From Enterobacter sp. 10-1 (GTDB lineage Bacteria > Pseudomonadota > Gammaproteobacteria > Enterobacterales > Enterobacteriaceae): 64,000 bases of DNA. A model generated the notes under the pieces. It made no database searches, was not told where the DNA came from, and saw only the letters and a program-made list of their open reading frames with translations. The stretch spans positions 1 to 64,000 of the forward strand of contig NISF01000014.1 of the NCBI GenBank assembly GCA_002270295.1. The letters run 5' to 3'. Below, one piece after another: positions 27,768 through 37,374 of the stretch (its first letter is position 1; each line of letters opens with the position of its first letter). Made by a program: the position numbers and the translations under genes.

Positions 27768-29141
27768 TCAGGTGCGCTTATACAGCGGCAGCCATATGGT
27801 CAGCCGCAGGCCGCCCAGCGGGCTGTCGTCGGCCTTCACCCAGCCGCGATGCTGCTGAATAGCGGCTTCGACAATCGCCAGTCCTAGGCCGGTACCGCCT
27901 GATTCGCGATCGCGCGCTTCGTCGGTCCGGTAGAACGGGCGGAAAATCTGCTCGCGATCCTCAGGGCTGACGCCCGGCCCGTCATCATCGACGTTAACCG
28001 TGATGCCGTCTTTATCCACCGAGAAGCTCACCGAAATTCGGGTGTGCGAGTAGCGTAGCGCGTTGCGTACGATATTCTCCAGCGCGCTTTCCAGCGCGTT
28101 GGGGTTGCCGTACAGCGGCCACGGCCCTGGCGGGTACTCCACGGTGAACGATTTTCCTACCTGCTCGGCCTCAAAGGCGGCGTTATCCAGCACCTCGCCC
28201 CACAGCTGATTGGCTTTTACCGTCTCGCTGACCAGCGCGTTGTTGGCCTGATTGCGCGACATCACCAGCAGATCGTTGATCATGCTGTCCAGCCGATGCG
28301 CCTCCATCTCAATACGCTCCAGCTCTTTGCTCTCGCCGCTGCGGCGGCGCAGCAGCGCGGTGCCCAGCTGCAGGCGCGTAAGCGGCGTGCGCAGCTCGTG
28401 GGAGATATCGGAGAGCAGACGCTGCTGGCTGGTCATCATCCGTTCCAAGGCGGTGACCATCTGGTTAAAGCTGGTCCCGGCGGCCAAAAACTCCTGCGGG
28501 CCGGCTTCCAGTTCCGGATGCTGGCGCAGGTTCCCCTGGGCGACCTCGTCGGCCGCATTTTTCAGCTTACGCGCCGGTTTTGCCAGACTCCACGCCAGCC
28601 ATAGCAGCAGCGGGGCGCTGACCAGCATGGTGACGATAAGCAGCAGCAGCGGACGGTCAAACAGCAGGTTGATGAAATCTGATTGTGACGTGCTGGCGGG
28701 GCGGATCAGATAGAGCTGATAATTATCTTCGCCATCCCTGACGGAAAACGGGCCGACCATTTCCAGACGACCGTAGCGTTTTTTCTGCGGATGATCGGCG
28801 TTATCGGCCTGGCCGATAAAGTTGCGAATAATCTGCATTTCGTTGCGTTCTGCGCCGATAACACGCCCCTCGCTGGTGACCAGCAGCAGGCGCTGTCCCG
28901 GCGGAGCCCATTTATCTATCGCCCGAAACAGACGACGCCACCACATCAAATCGTTGGGTGGATCGGTCGCCAGCTCGGCCTCAACGTGCTGCTCAATCAT
29001 GATGCCCTGGCGTTGCTCGCTTTCCAGAAGTTCGGTCATCTGGCGCGAATCCAGCTTGGGCAGCATCAGAACCAGCATCAACACCAGCGCCAGCGTGAGC
29101 CAGAAAATAGCGAAGATGCGTGCGGTTAAACTTCCAATCAT
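27768..29141 (-). CDS. cpxA: Envelope-stress sensor histidine kinase CpxA
   Basis: Inner-membrane sensor that phosphorylates CpxR on envelope protein misfolding. 457 residues: TM1 at about 8-28, periplasmic sensor about 30-160, TM2 about 164-185, HAMP, then the H-box SDISHELRTPLTRL with phospho-acceptor H248 and an HATPase domain (N-box NALRYSH; G-boxes DDGPGV, GGTGLGLAI). Its ATG overlaps the cpxR stop by four bases (ATGA). Confidence 0.97.
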   Translation of the reverse strand: MIGSLTARIFAIFWLTLALVLMLVLMLPKLDSRQMTELLESEQRQGIMIEQHVEAELATDPPNDLMWWRRLFRAIDKWAPPGQRLLLVTSEGRVIGAERNEMQIIRNFIGQADNADHPQKKRYGRLEMVGPFSVRDGEDNYQLYLIRPASTSQSDFINLLFDRPLLLLIVTMLVSAPLLLWLAWSLAKPARKLKNAADEVAQGNLRQHPELEAGPQEFLAAGTSFNQMVTALERMMTSQQRLLSDISHELRTPLTRLQLGTALLRRRSGESKELERIEMEAHRLDSMINDLLVMSRNQANNALVSETVKANQLWGEVLDNAAFEAEQVGKSFTVEYPPGPWPLYGNPNALESALENIVRNALRYSHTRISVSFSVDKDGITVNVDDDGPGVSPEDREQIFRPFYRTDEARDRESGGTGLGLAIVEAAIQQHRGWVKADDSPLGGLRLTIWLPLYKRT

Positions 29142-29836
29142 GAAGCTGAGACCATCAGATAGCCGCGCCCACGCAGGGTTTTAAACCACGGGTGGCCGTC
29201 TTTACGCTCCGGCAGCTTACGCCGCAGGTTAGAAATATGCATATCGATGGCGCGGTCGAACGGCGTCAGGCGTTTGCCCAATACTTCCTGACTCAGGTGC
29301 TCACGAGAGACCACCTGGCCAAGATGCTGCGCCAGCAGGTACAGCAGGGTGAACTCCGTTCCGGTCAGCTCCAGCGTTTGACCATCGAAATTGGCTTCCT
29401 GACGGCCTGGGTTGAGGCTCAATGCGTCAACCTCCAGCGTCGGTGAGCCGGCTTCGGTGGTTTGCTGCTGCTCGCTCCAGTGGGAGCGGCGCAGAATCGC
29501 GCGTATGCGCGCCACCAGCTCACGATCGTTAAACGGCTTAGGTAGATAATCATCCGCGCCCAGTTCAAGGCCGAGAACGCGATCCAGCTCGCTACCGCGG
29601 GCAGTTAGCATGATAACGGGAGTCTGGTGTGTCTGACGCAACTCTTTAAGCGTATCGATACCGTTTTTCTTCGGCATCATCACATCAAGTAAAAGTAAAT
29701 CGATGCTGTCGTCCAGGAGAGCCAGCGCCTGTTCCCCATCATGGGCTACGAGCACGTTAAAGCCTTCCATATCGAGCAGCTCTTTTAACAGGGAGGTGAG
29801 CTCCCGGTCATCATCAACTAACAGGATTTTGTTCAT
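29138..29836 (-). CDS. cpxR: Envelope-stress response regulator CpxR
   Basis: OmpR-family regulator of 232 residues. The receiver domain has acidic residues D9 and D10, the phosphorylation site D51 (LLLLDVMMP) and K-containing beta-5 region LPKPF; the winged-helix domain covers about 130-230. First gene of cpxRA and divergent from cpxP; the CpxR box in the 146-bp spacer lets it activate both itself and cpxP. Confidence 0.97.
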   Translation of the reverse strand: MNKILLVDDDRELTSLLKELLDMEGFNVLVAHDGEQALALLDDSIDLLLLDVMMPKKNGIDTLKELRQTHQTPVIMLTARGSELDRVLGLELGADDYLPKPFNDRELVARIRAILRRSHWSEQQQTTEAGSPTLEVDALSLNPGRQEANFDGQTLELTGTEFTLLYLLAQHLGQVVSREHLSQEVLGKRLTPFDRAIDMHISNLRRKLPERKDGHPWFKTLRGRGYLMVSAS

Positions 29837-29891
29837 TGTTTAAATACCTCCGAGGCAGAAATTACGTCATCAAGGCTCGCTAATCCATGAC

Positions 29892-29906
29892 TTTACGTTG
29901 TTTTAC
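29892..29906 (-). promoter_or_regulatory. CpxR box between cpxR and cpxP
   Basis: On the minus strand the sequence reads GTAAA-ACAAC-GTAAA, a perfect match to the CpxR consensus GTAAA-N5-GTAAA. It lies 56 bp from the cpxR start and 77 bp from the cpxP start. Confidence 0.9.
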
Positions 29907-29982
29907 ACCCCCTGACGCATGTTTGCAGCCCGAATCGTAAACTGTCTCTCGTTGAATCGCGACACAAACGTTTTGGGAGTAT

Positions 29983-30489
29983 GTGATGCGCAATGTTATT
30001 GCTGCCGTCATGGCCTCAACGCTGGCGCTAAGTGCTTATAGCCAGGCCGCTGAAGTCGTTACCAGCGTTAACTGGCTCCCCGGAGAAGACGGGGCGCAGC
30101 GCAGCAGTCAGGGCCATATGTTTGATGGCATAAGTTTAACCGAACAGCAACGACAGCAGTTACGAGATCTTATGCAACGGGCACGCCACGATAGGTTACC
30201 CGTTAATGTTAGCGAAATGGAGACAATGCATAGCCTTGTCACCGCAGAAAAATTTGATGAAAACGCTGTGCGCGCTCAGGCCGATAAGATGGCGCAGGAA
30301 CAGGTTGACCGCCAGATCGAAATGGCGAAGGTTCGCAACCAGATGTACCACCTGTTAACGCCAGAGCAGCAAGCGGTTTTAAATGCTAAGCACCAGCAGC
30401 GAATGGATCAGTTGCGTGAGGTTGTAAGGATGCAGAAAGGCTCAGCGAAGATGCTTTCAAGTAGTAGCAATACCGTGCAACCCCAGTAA
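29983..30489 (+). CDS. cpxP: Periplasmic adaptor and Cpx inhibitor CpxP
   Basis: Periplasmic protein that damps CpxA signalling and helps deliver misfolded pilus subunits to DegP. 168 residues with a signal peptide (likely cleavage after SQAAE region at about 22) and two LTxxQ motifs (SLTEQQRQQ about residue 50; LLTPEQQAV about 125), the family signature. GGGAG precedes the ATG. Its 3' UTR carries the CpxQ sRNA, so one transcript yields both a protein and a regulatory RNA. Confidence 0.96.
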   Translation: MMRNVIAAVMASTLALSAYSQAAEVVTSVNWLPGEDGAQRSSQGHMFDGISLTEQQRQQLRDLMQRARHDRLPVNVSEMETMHSLVTAEKFDENAVRAQADKMAQEQVDRQIEMAKVRNQMYHLLTPEQQAVLNAKHQQRMDQLREVVRMQKGSAKMLSSSSNTVQPQ

Positions 30490-30498
30490 CAAACCCTG

Positions 30499-30556
30499 TT
30501 TTCCTTGCCATAGACACCATCCCTGTCTTCCCCCACATGATGTGGGGTTTTTTTTT
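30499..30556 (+). ncRNA. cpxQ: CpxQ small RNA from the cpxP 3' UTR, with terminator
   Basis: From TTTTCC at 30499 the sequence follows the known enterobacterial CpxQ almost base for base, as I recall it: the segment up to the CCCTGTCTTCC at about 30521-30531, then the terminator hairpin CCCCACA/TGTGGGG (30531-30547) and a T run. CpxQ is cut from cpxP mRNA by RNase E and, with Hfq, represses inner-membrane protein mRNAs. Ends are by analogy. Confidence 0.88.
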
Positions 30557-30647
30557 GCCTGTCATTCAGCTAAACGACCTCCCGCTTGCCATCCGTCGTA
30601 ACAATAGATCGGGTTATACTAAGCGCATTGCGGGTGAAGGAGCGTTT

Positions 30648-31544
30648 ATGAATCAATCTTATGGGCGGCTGGTGAGTCGTGCGGCTGTTGCGGCGACGGT
30701 GATGGCCTCCGCGTTACTTTTGATCAAAATTTTTGCGTGGTGGTATACCGGCTCTGTGAGTATTCTGGCTGCGCTGGTGGACTCGCTGGTGGATATTGCC
30801 GCCTCGTTAACCAATCTCCTGGTGGTACGTTATTCGCTGCAACCTGCCGATGAGGAGCATACCTTTGGCCATGGCAAGGCTGAATCGCTGGCGGCGCTGG
30901 CGCAAAGCATGTTTATCTCCGGGTCGGCGCTGTTCCTGTTTTTAACCGGCATTCAGCATCTGGCTCGTCCGGAACCGATGCAGGCGGCGGGCGTCGGGAT
31001 GATTGTGACCCTGATTGCGCTGCTCAGTACGCTGGTGCTGGTGACCTTCCAGCGCTGGGTGGTGAGAAAAACGCAGAGTCAGGCGGTGCGCGCAGATATG
31101 CTTCATTATCAGTCTGATGTTATGATGAACGGCGCTATTCTGGTGGCGCTGGGCCTCTCCTGGTACGGCTGGCATCGAGCCGATTCGCTATTTGCGTTAG
31201 GGATTGGCGTCTATATTCTGTATAGCGCGCTGCGTATGGCCTATGAGGCCGTCCAGTCTTTGTTAGACCGCGCGCTGCCTGATGAGGAACGTCAGGACAT
31301 TATCGATATCGTGACCGCATGGCCGGGCGTCAGCGGGGCACATGATCTACGGACGCGGCAGTCAGGGCCGACTCGCTTTATTCAAATACATTTGGAAATG
31401 GAAGATAACCTGCCATTGGTTCAGGCACACGTCATTGCCGACCAGGTGGAGCAGGCGATTCTGCATCGTTTTCCGGGTTCCGATGTCATTATCCATCAGG
31501 ACCCCTGTTCTGTGGTGCCGCTGGCGCGACAGGGTGTTTTTTAA
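30648..31544 (+). CDS. fieF: Ferrous-iron/zinc efflux transporter FieF (YiiP)
   Basis: Cation diffusion facilitator that exports Zn2+/Fe2+ in exchange for protons; forms a dimer in the inner membrane. 298 residues with six membrane segments; the TM site has DxxxD ([11 protein letters not shown]) and HxxxD ([12 protein letters not shown]), followed by the cytoplasmic metal-binding domain ([15 protein letters not shown]). ATG 30648 follows GGAG; the frame start at 30537 lies in the CpxQ terminator and is rejected. Confidence 0.94.
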   Translation: MNQSYGRLVSRAAVAATVMASALLLIKIFAWWYTGSVSILAALVDSLVDIAASLTNLLVVRYSLQPADEEHTFGHGKAESLAALAQSMFISGSALFLFLTGIQHLARPEPMQAAGVGMIVTLIALLSTLVLVTFQRWVVRKTQSQAVRADMLHYQSDVMMNGAILVALGLSWYGWHRADSLFALGIGVYILYSALRMAYEAVQSLLDRALPDEERQDIIDIVTAWPGVSGAHDLRTRQSGPTRFIQIHLEMEDNLPLVQAHVIADQVEQAILHRFPGSDVIIHQDPCSVVPLARQGVF

Positions 31545-31628
31545 GCTTTGAGTTATAGTCTGTAAACTCGATGTAAAATGTGGGGCAGGCCGGCATTATT
31601 TGTATAAATTACCGCCGTTTGGTCTGAC

Positions 31629-31662
31629 CTGAATCAATTCAGCCAGAAGCGTTTGATATACT
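31629..31662 (+). promoter_or_regulatory. Cra (FruR) site and pfkA promoter
   Basis: A perfect palindrome CTGAATCAATTCAG (31629-31642) holds the Cra core TGAATCAATTCA. A -10 TATACT is at 31657-31662, so the Cra site covers the -35 region, as in E. coli where Cra represses pfkA. Confidence 0.8.
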
Positions 31663-31746
31663 ATTGCAATTATCGTCGTGCACTCCTGGTAAGGGAGCGC
31701 TTCAGGCAACAGGATTATTTTTTGCTTCCTAAGTTCAGAGGTAGTC

Positions 31747-32709
31747 ATGATTAAGAAAATCGGTGTGTTGACAAGTGGCGGTGATGCGCCGGGCATGAAC
31801 GCGGCAATTCGCGGCGTTGTGCGCGCGGCATTAACGGAAGGTCTGGAAGTTTTTGGAATCTATGACGGTTACCTCGGGTTGTATGAAGATCGTATGATCC
31901 AGCTCGACCGCTATAGCGTTTCCGATATGATCAACCGTGGCGGCACCTTCCTGGGGTCAGCACGTTTCCCGGAGTTCCGCGAAGAGCATGTTCGCGCCGT
32001 GGCCCTTGAGAACATGAAAAAGCGCGGGCTGGATGCGCTGGTTGTTATCGGCGGTGATGGTTCGTATATGGGGGCGATGCGCCTGACTGAAATGGGCTTC
32101 CCGTGCATCGGTCTGCCGGGCACTATCGACAACGACATCAAGGGTACCGACTACACCATCGGTTTCTTCACTGCGCTGAGCACCGTTGTTGAAGCAATTG
32201 ACCGTCTGCGTGATACCTCTTCTTCACACCAGCGTATTTCCGTCGTTGAAGTCATGGGCCGCTATTGCGGCGATCTGACTCTGGCGGCCGCCATTTCCGG
32301 CGGCTGTGAATTCGTCATGGTGCCTGAGGTTGATTACAGCCGCGACGATTTGGTCGCAGAAATTAAAGCGGGTATCGCCAAAGGTAAGAAACACGCGATT
32401 GTGGCGATCACTGAGCACATGTGCGACGTCCACGAGCTGGCTGACTACATTGAGAAAGAGACCGGTCGTGAAACGCGTGCTACCGTTCTGGGCCACATTC
32501 AGCGCGGCGGTTCCCCGGTTCCTTATGACCGTATTCTGGCATCCCGCATGGGCGCCTACGCAATTGACCTGCTGCTGCAGGGCTTCGGCGGCCGCTGTGT
32601 TGGTATTCAGAACGAGAAGCTGGTTCATCATGACATCATCGACGCTATCGAGAACATGAAGCGTCCGTTCAAAAATGACTGGCTGGATTGCGCGAAGAAA
32701 CTGTACTAA
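31747..32709 (+). CDS. pfkA: 6-phosphofructokinase I
   Basis: ATP-dependent phosphofructokinase committing fructose-6-phosphate to glycolysis; tetrameric and allosteric. 320 residues as in E. coli PfkA. Visible motifs: ATP-binding [15 protein letters not shown], the catalytic segment [16 protein letters not shown], and [16 protein letters not shown] precedes the ATG. It ends at a bidirectional terminator shared with rraA. In E. coli sbp-cdh-tpiA follow; here rraA does. Confidence 0.98.
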   Translation: MIKKIGVLTSGGDAPGMNAAIRGVVRAALTEGLEVFGIYDGYLGLYEDRMIQLDRYSVSDMINRGGTFLGSARFPEFREEHVRAVALENMKKRGLDALVVIGGDGSYMGAMRLTEMGFPCIGLPGTIDNDIKGTDYTIGFFTALSTVVEAIDRLRDTSSSHQRISVVEVMGRYCGDLTLAAAISGGCEFVMVPEVDYSRDDLVAEIKAGIAKGKKHAIVAITEHMCDVHELADYIEKETGRETRATVLGHIQRGGSPVPYDRILASRMGAYAIDLLLQGFGGRCVGIQNEKLVHHDIIDAIENMKRPFKNDWLDCAKKLY

Positions 32710-32724
32710 GTTTCGGCGTAAAAC

Positions 32725-32756
32725 AAAAAGGCCTTCTCAGAGAGAAGGCCTTTTTT
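32725..32756. terminator. Bidirectional terminator between pfkA and rraA
   Basis: GGCCTTCTC (32730-32738) pairs with GAGAAGGCC (32742-32750), flanked by an A5 run on the left and a T6 run on the right, so it can end both convergent transcripts. Confidence 0.93.
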
Positions 32757-32766
32757 ATTGGGCGGG

Positions 32767-33252
32767 TTATTCGATATCCAGCGCATCCTCGGAGAGGATG
32801 ATTCCGGTATTATCGGCGTACAGATGGTCGCCAGAGAAGAAGGTTACGCCGCCGAAATTGACGCGTACGTCGCTTTCGCCGATGCCTTCACCTGCGGCAC
32901 CTACGGGAATGGCCGCCAGCGCCTGGATGCCGATATCCAGCTCCTCCAGATCGTCTACCTGACGCACCGCGCCGTAAACCACCACTCCTTCCCACTCATT
33001 CTGCACCGCCAGACGCGCCAGGTCTGCGTCAATCAACGCCCGTCGGACGGAACCGCCGCCATCGATCAGCAAAATATGACCACGGCCGTTCTGTTCGAGC
33101 ATATCGTATAGCAACCCGTTATCCTCGAAACATTTCACCGTGATGATTTGTCCACCAAACGACGACCGTCCCCCAAAGTTGGAGAACAGAGGTTCCACTA
33201 CGTTGACATCCTCCTGGTAGATGTCACAAAGCTCGGAAGTATCGTATTTCAT
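32767..33252 (-). CDS. rraA: RNase E activity regulator RraA
   Basis: Trimeric protein that binds RNase E and inhibits its activity. 161 residues, family length; core motifs include [37 protein letters not shown]. It was once annotated as a demethylmenaquinone methyltransferase (MenG), which this family is not. Upstream lies menA, 92 bp away, probably with its own rraA promoter in between. Confidence 0.95.
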   Translation of the reverse strand: MKYDTSELCDIYQEDVNVVEPLFSNFGGRSSFGGQIITVKCFEDNGLLYDMLEQNGRGHILLIDGGGSVRRALIDADLARLAVQNEWEGVVVYGAVRQVDDLEELDIGIQALAAIPVGAAGEGIGESDVRVNFGGVTFFSGDHLYADNTGIILSEDALDIE

Positions 33253-33344
33253 AGGCTTAACGTTCAGTTGCTGCGAGAGTTTTTAGTATATCTCGCGAAA
33301 CCCATTGTTGGCAAAATCATCAATTGTTAATTGATATTTGTCAG

Positions 33345-34271
33345 TTAACCCACCAGCTTGCTGCAAATAATCCCGATGACAAACAGCAGGTTGGTTAACA
33401 GGGCCGCTTTTACCGTACGTTCCAGCATCGGACGCATCGCCACCGGTTCGCGTTCGCGCATGACAAATCGCACCTGCTTCACCAGCAGCGGCGTAGCGAG
33501 GATAAACAGCCAGCCCCACGGGTTGTGCAGAGAAAGCAGATTAAACAGCGCCAGGCATAGCGGAGCGCCGATTAACAGGCAGGCGTGGTAGCGGCGGGCG
33601 TTGATCGGGCCAAGGCGTACCGCCAGCGTGTTTTTGCCGTTTTCCCGGTCGCTGTCGATATCGCGCAGGTTATTGATATTGAGTACCGCCGCCGCGAGCA
33701 GGCCGCAGGCCGTTGCCGGCAGGAAGACGCTTGCGGCAATCGTGTGGGCCTGAAGGTACCAGCTTCCCGCCACGCTCAGCCAGCCAAAGAAGACCAGCAC
33801 CGAAATATCGCCAAGGCCGATATAGCCGTAAGGGCGGGTACCGACGGTATAGGTGATTGCCGCCACGATGGCCAGGCCACCCAAAACCATAAAGCCAATA
33901 AAATCGGCCATGGTTTGCCAGGCGGAAAACAGCAGAGCCAGTCCGGAAAGACAAATCAGCACTACGGTGAGGATCAGCGCGCGTTTCATCTGCGCCTGGC
34001 TGATCGCCCCTTTTTGCATCCCGCGCAGCGGGCCTATGCGATCGGGCTTGTCGCTGCCCTTTACCGCATCGCCGTAATCATTAGCCAGATTAGATAAAAT
34101 TTGCAGCAGGCCGGCGGTAATCAGCGCCAGCAGAGCCACCCAGGGATCGAAATGACCCTGGTGCCACGCAAGCGTCGTGCCGACAACGATAGCGGCAAAG
34201 GCCAGAGGCAGCGTTTTGGGGCGCAGGCTTTCCAGCCAGGCCTGGGTTCGGTTTATCGGTTGTTCAGTCAT
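33345..34271 (-). CDS. menA: 1,4-dihydroxy-2-naphthoate polyprenyltransferase
   Basis: Integral membrane UbiA-family enzyme that prenylates DHNA to form demethylmenaquinone. 308 residues, equal to E. coli MenA; the first prenyl-diphosphate motif NDYGDAVKGSDKPDRIG and the second NNLRDIDSDRENGKNT are intact. ATG 34271 (MTEQPINRTQAWLESLRPK) fits the family; the 13-codon extension upstream would cross the hslU terminator. Confidence 0.96.
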   Translation of the reverse strand: MTEQPINRTQAWLESLRPKTLPLAFAAIVVGTTLAWHQGHFDPWVALLALITAGLLQILSNLANDYGDAVKGSDKPDRIGPLRGMQKGAISQAQMKRALILTVVLICLSGLALLFSAWQTMADFIGFMVLGGLAIVAAITYTVGTRPYGYIGLGDISVLVFFGWLSVAGSWYLQAHTIAASVFLPATACGLLAAAVLNINNLRDIDSDRENGKNTLAVRLGPINARRYHACLLIGAPLCLALFNLLSLHNPWGWLFILATPLLVKQVRFVMREREPVAMRPMLERTVKAALLTNLLFVIGIICSKLVG

Positions 34272-34282
34272 AATTCCCGGCC

Positions 34283-34310
34283 AAAAAAATGGGGCTATAT
34301 ATAGCCCCAT
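34283..34310 (-). terminator. hslVU terminator upstream of menA
   Basis: ATGGGGCTATATATAGCCCCAT (34289-34310) is a 22-base perfect palindrome; on the minus strand it is followed by a T7 run. It lies just 12 bp before the menA start, so any menA promoter must overlap it or menA relies on read-through. Confidence 0.88.
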
Positions 34311-34339
34311 CGATTGTGATGAAAATACATTGAACCGGA

Positions 34340-35674
34340 TTATAGGATAAAACGACTCAGATCTTCATCTGCCACCAGAACATCGAGATGTTTACCGACA
34401 TATTCAGCATCAATGGTGATGCTCTGGCCGTTCATTTCGCTGGCATCGTAGGAGATATCTTCAATCAGACGCTCCAGGACGGTGTGCAGACGGCGCGCGC
34501 CGATGTTCTCGGTCGTTTCATTGACCTGCCATGCGGCCTGAGCGATACGCTTGATACCCTCTTCGGTGAACTCGATGTTCACGCCTTCGGTCGCCATCAG
34601 CGCTTTATACTGCACGGTAATCGAGGCGTTCGGCTCGGTCAGGATGCGCTCGAAATCTTCGGTAGTCAGCGCTTTCAGCTCAACGCGAATCGGCAGACGA
34701 CCCTGCAGTTCAGGGATCAGGTCCGACGGGCTGGCCACCTGGAATGCGCCGGAGGCGATAAACAGAATGTGGTCAGTTTTCACCATGCCGTGCTTGGTTG
34801 AGACGGTACAGCCTTCAACCAGCGGCAGCAGATCGCGCTGGACGCCTTCGCGAGACACGTCCGGGCCGGAGCTATTGCCGCCGCGCTTACAGATTTTGTC
34901 GATCTCGTCGATAAATACGATACCGTGCTGCTCTACCGCGTCGATAGCATCCTGCTTCAGCTCTTCCGGGTTAACCAGTTTTGCCGCTTCTTCTTCAATC
35001 AGCAGCTTCATCGCGTCTTTGATTTTCAGCTTCCGCGGTTTCTGCTTCTGCCCGCCCAGGTTCTGGAACATGGACTGCAGCTGGCTGGTCATCTCTTCCA
35101 TGCCCGGAGGGGACATGATTTCTATGCCCATCGGCGCAGCGGCAAGGTCAATCTCGATCTCTTTATCGTCGAGCTGGCCTTCGCGCAGTTTTTTACGGAA
35201 TGCCTGACGAGCCGCGGACGGCTCCTGATTTTGCTCGGCCTGGCCCCAGTTATTTTTCGCCGGCGGGATCAGCACGTCAAGAATGCGCTCTTCCGCCAGC
35301 TCTTCCGCACGATAGCGGTTTTTATCGATGGACTGCATGCGGACCATTTTGATCGCCGCATCGGTCAGATCGCGGATGATGGAATCCACTTCTTTACCGA
35401 CATAGCCCACTTCGGTGAATTTGGTCGCTTCAACTTTGATGAACGGCGCGTTGGCCAGCTTTGCCAGGCGACGGGCGATTTCAGTTTTACCGACGCCGGT
35501 TGGGCCGATCATCAGAATGTTTTTCGGCGTAACTTCATGGCGCAGCTCTTCGGTAAGCTGCATGCGGCGCCAGCGGTTACGCAAAGCGATAGCGACAGAA
35601 CGCTTAGCCGCGTCCTGACCAATAATATGTTTGTCCAGTTCGCTGACAATTTCGCGTGGGGTCATTTCAGACAT
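34340..35674 (-). CDS. hslU: HslU ATPase subunit of the HslVU protease
   Basis: AAA+ unfoldase (Clp/Hsp100 type) that feeds substrates to HslV. 444 residues. Walker [10 protein letters not shown] at about 57-65, Walker [11 protein letters not shown], the pore loop GYVGKEV, the I-domain insert (about 110-240) and the C-terminal tail DLSRFIL that docks into HslV are all visible. 9 bp after hslV, same operon. Confidence 0.97.
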   Translation of the reverse strand: MSEMTPREIVSELDKHIIGQDAAKRSVAIALRNRWRRMQLTEELRHEVTPKNILMIGPTGVGKTEIARRLAKLANAPFIKVEATKFTEVGYVGKEVDSIIRDLTDAAIKMVRMQSIDKNRYRAEELAEERILDVLIPPAKNNWGQAEQNQEPSAARQAFRKKLREGQLDDKEIEIDLAAAPMGIEIMSPPGMEEMTSQLQSMFQNLGGQKQKPRKLKIKDAMKLLIEEEAAKLVNPEELKQDAIDAVEQHGIVFIDEIDKICKRGGNSSGPDVSREGVQRDLLPLVEGCTVSTKHGMVKTDHILFIASGAFQVASPSDLIPELQGRLPIRVELKALTTEDFERILTEPNASITVQYKALMATEGVNIEFTEEGIKRIAQAAWQVNETTENIGARRLHTVLERLIEDISYDASEMNGQSITIDAEYVGKHLDVLVADEDLSRFIL

Positions 35675-35683
35675 GGGAGATCC

Positions 35684-36214
35684 TTACGCTTTAGAGGCTA
35701 ATTCTTCGATGGTGTGGAAATGGTTGGTATAAATGCAGATATCGCCTGCAATATTCAACGCCTTCTCTGCGATGTCGCGAGCGCCCATATCGGTATTTTC
35801 CAGCAGAGCGCGGGCAGCGGCCTGGGCGTAGGGACCACCGGAGCCGATAGCAATTAAATCATTTTCTGGCTGCACCACGTCACCGTTACCGGTGATGATC
35901 AGAGAGGCATTTTCATCCGCTACCGCCAGCAGCGCTTCCAGCTTGCGCAGCATGCGGTCGGTACGCCAGTCTTTCGCCAGCTCAACGGCGGCTTTGACCA
36001 GATGGCCCTGATGCATTTCCAGTTTACGTTCAAACAGTTCAAACAGCGTAAAGGCGTCTGCGGTGCCGCCGGCGAAGCCCGCAATCACTTTGTCATTGTA
36101 GAGACGGCGGACTTTTTTCACGTTGCCTTTCATTACGGTGTTGCCCAGCGTGGCCTGGCCATCACCGGCAATAACCACATGGCCGTTACGGCGAACACTA
36201 ACTATTGTTGTCAC
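35684..36214 (-). CDS. hslV: HslV peptidase subunit
   Basis: Proteasome-like threonine peptidase; after removal of Met1 the catalytic Thr ([23 protein letters not shown]) is exposed. 176 residues as in E. coli. GSGG and GDVV... regions of the Ntn-hydrolase fold are present. First gene of hslVU; its sigma-32 promoter lies within the end of ftsN. Confidence 0.97.
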   Translation of the reverse strand: MTTIVSVRRNGHVVIAGDGQATLGNTVMKGNVKKVRRLYNDKVIAGFAGGTADAFTLFELFERKLEMHQGHLVKAAVELAKDWRTDRMLRKLEALLAVADENASLIITGNGDVVQPENDLIAIGSGGPYAQAAARALLENTDMGARDIAEKALNIAGDICIYTNHFHTIEELASKA

Positions 36215-36249
36215 GAGCAGACCCCTTGGTTACAAAAGCGGAATAGGGG

Positions 36250-36268
36250 CCCCGCGCTTTACGCGGGG
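36250..36268 (-). promoter_or_regulatory. Stem-loop in the hslVU 5' UTR
   Basis: CCCCGCG (36250-36256) pairs with CGCGGGG (36262-36268) around a 5-base loop. A stem-loop at this place in E. coli is reported to stabilise the hslVU mRNA; the same role is inferred here. Confidence 0.7.
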
Positions 36269-36281
36269 CGGAATGCAATTA

Positions 36282-36309
36282 TAGATGGGGGGGATTTTGA
36301 GGGTTTCAA
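36282..36309 (-). promoter_or_regulatory. Heat-shock (sigma-32) promoter of hslVU
   Basis: Minus strand: TTGAAA (36309-36304), 13 bp, then CCCCATCTA (36290-36282), close to the sigma-32 consensus CTTGAAA-N13-17-CCCCATNT. The -35 element falls inside the last codons of ftsN. Confidence 0.88.
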
Positions 36310-37283
36310 CCCCTGGCGGCGAGACGAATGCAGTTTGCGTGTCCGGCCATTTTCAGGCGGCCGATCATGTCGTTGGCATTTTCCTTGCCTTTCAGCGGCC
36401 CGATGACCACGCGATTCCAGCCGTTGTTGGTGGTGATGTGCGAGGCAAAGCCTTCAAAGGCCAGCTGAGCGCGCACGGTTTCCGCCTGTTCAGCACCTTT
36501 AAAGGAGCCGCACTGGATCATCCAGCTGCGATCGTCTTTCTTCTCGGCAGCGGCTTTTGGCGCTTCTTCAACCCGCGCAACCGGCGCGGCCGCCTGTGTT
36601 TTAGGCGCCGTTGCGGTATGCGCTGGCGTCTGCAGCAGATCCTGATACGGCTGCTGCGCGGCCGCCGTTTGTTTCGGCTGCTGTACCGGCTTCGGCTGCG
36701 GGATCGGCTGTTCTGCGACCCGCTGCTGCACGCGCGGCTGTTGCACCGGCGCCTGCTGCTGGGTTTGCGCCCACTGCTGCTGCTGTACCTGCTGCTGAGC
36801 CAGACGCTGACGCTGCAGCGTCTGCTGACGCTGCGCCGGGGTCTGTTCGTTCCACGGCACTTCGGTCAGCTGAGTGGGCTGCTGGCGCATATCGGCCTGC
36901 ATCTGGGCCAGCAGCTGGCGCTGTTCGTTGGTCAGCTGTTCGGGCTTCATCACTTCGCCGCCGGCCGTCGGTTCAGTAGGCGCACGTACGCCAGGCTGAC
37001 GACTTTCCAGCTCTTTAATATAGCGCCAGCGCTCTTCCGGTTTCGGCGGTAGGCCGTTGCCTGCCACCTGGCGATTTTGCAGCGCTTCAGCTTCTTCTTT
37101 TTTGTGGTGCGTGATGAAGTACAGTCCACCGATAAAGGCCACCAGCACTGCCGCCGCGATTGCCACCATAGTAGGTGAAACAGCAGGAAGGCTGCTTTGC
37201 TTGTTCCTTGAGCTTCGGGTATTGCTCTTTTTGCGCCGCGAAGAAGCCGGTTGGCTGCGGCGTACATAATCTCGTTGTGCCAC
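36306..37283 (-). CDS. ftsN: Cell division protein FtsN
   Basis: Late divisome protein that triggers septal peptidoglycan synthesis. 325 residues: a short basic cytoplasmic tail (RDYVRRSQPASSRRKKSNTRSSRN), one TM segment at about 34-54, a long Gln/Pro-rich periplasmic linker (about 105-230), and a C-terminal SPOR domain (about 248-322) with cysteines in IQCGSF and HANCIRL. Slightly longer than E. coli FtsN (about 319), with the difference probably in the linker. Confidence 0.96.
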   Translation of the reverse strand: MAQRDYVRRSQPASSRRKKSNTRSSRNKQSSLPAVSPTMVAIAAAVLVAFIGGLYFITHHKKEEAEALQNRQVAGNGLPPKPEERWRYIKELESRQPGVRAPTEPTAGGEVMKPEQLTNEQRQLLAQMQADMRQQPTQLTEVPWNEQTPAQRQQTLQRQRLAQQQVQQQQWAQTQQQAPVQQPRVQQRVAEQPIPQPKPVQQPKQTAAAQQPYQDLLQTPAHTATAPKTQAAAPVARVEEAPKAAAEKKDDRSWMIQCGSFKGAEQAETVRAQLAFEGFASHITTNNGWNRVVIGPLKGKENANDMIGRLKMAGHANCIRLAARG

Positions 37284-37374
37284 TATCGTTTCGCTGTCTT
37301 ATTCATTCGTCAGCCCGCCATGTTACTTAAGCGGCGGGCCTTTGACCAGAAGAGCAGGCCCGAAAGCCTGATGG

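Noticed and set aside
33253-33344. Hairpin ATCAATT/AATTGAT (33319-33335) as menA terminator
   Set aside because: Weak AT-only stem with no clear T run; not enough support.
36287-36293. G7 tract as a phase-variation switch
   Set aside because: It is explained by the sigma-32 -10 region; variation is only a possibility, kept as a low-interest finding.
37284-37374. GCCCGCC/GGCGGGC hairpin between cytR and ftsN as terminator
   Set aside because: No T run on the minus strand, and ftsN could be partly read from cytR; role unclear.
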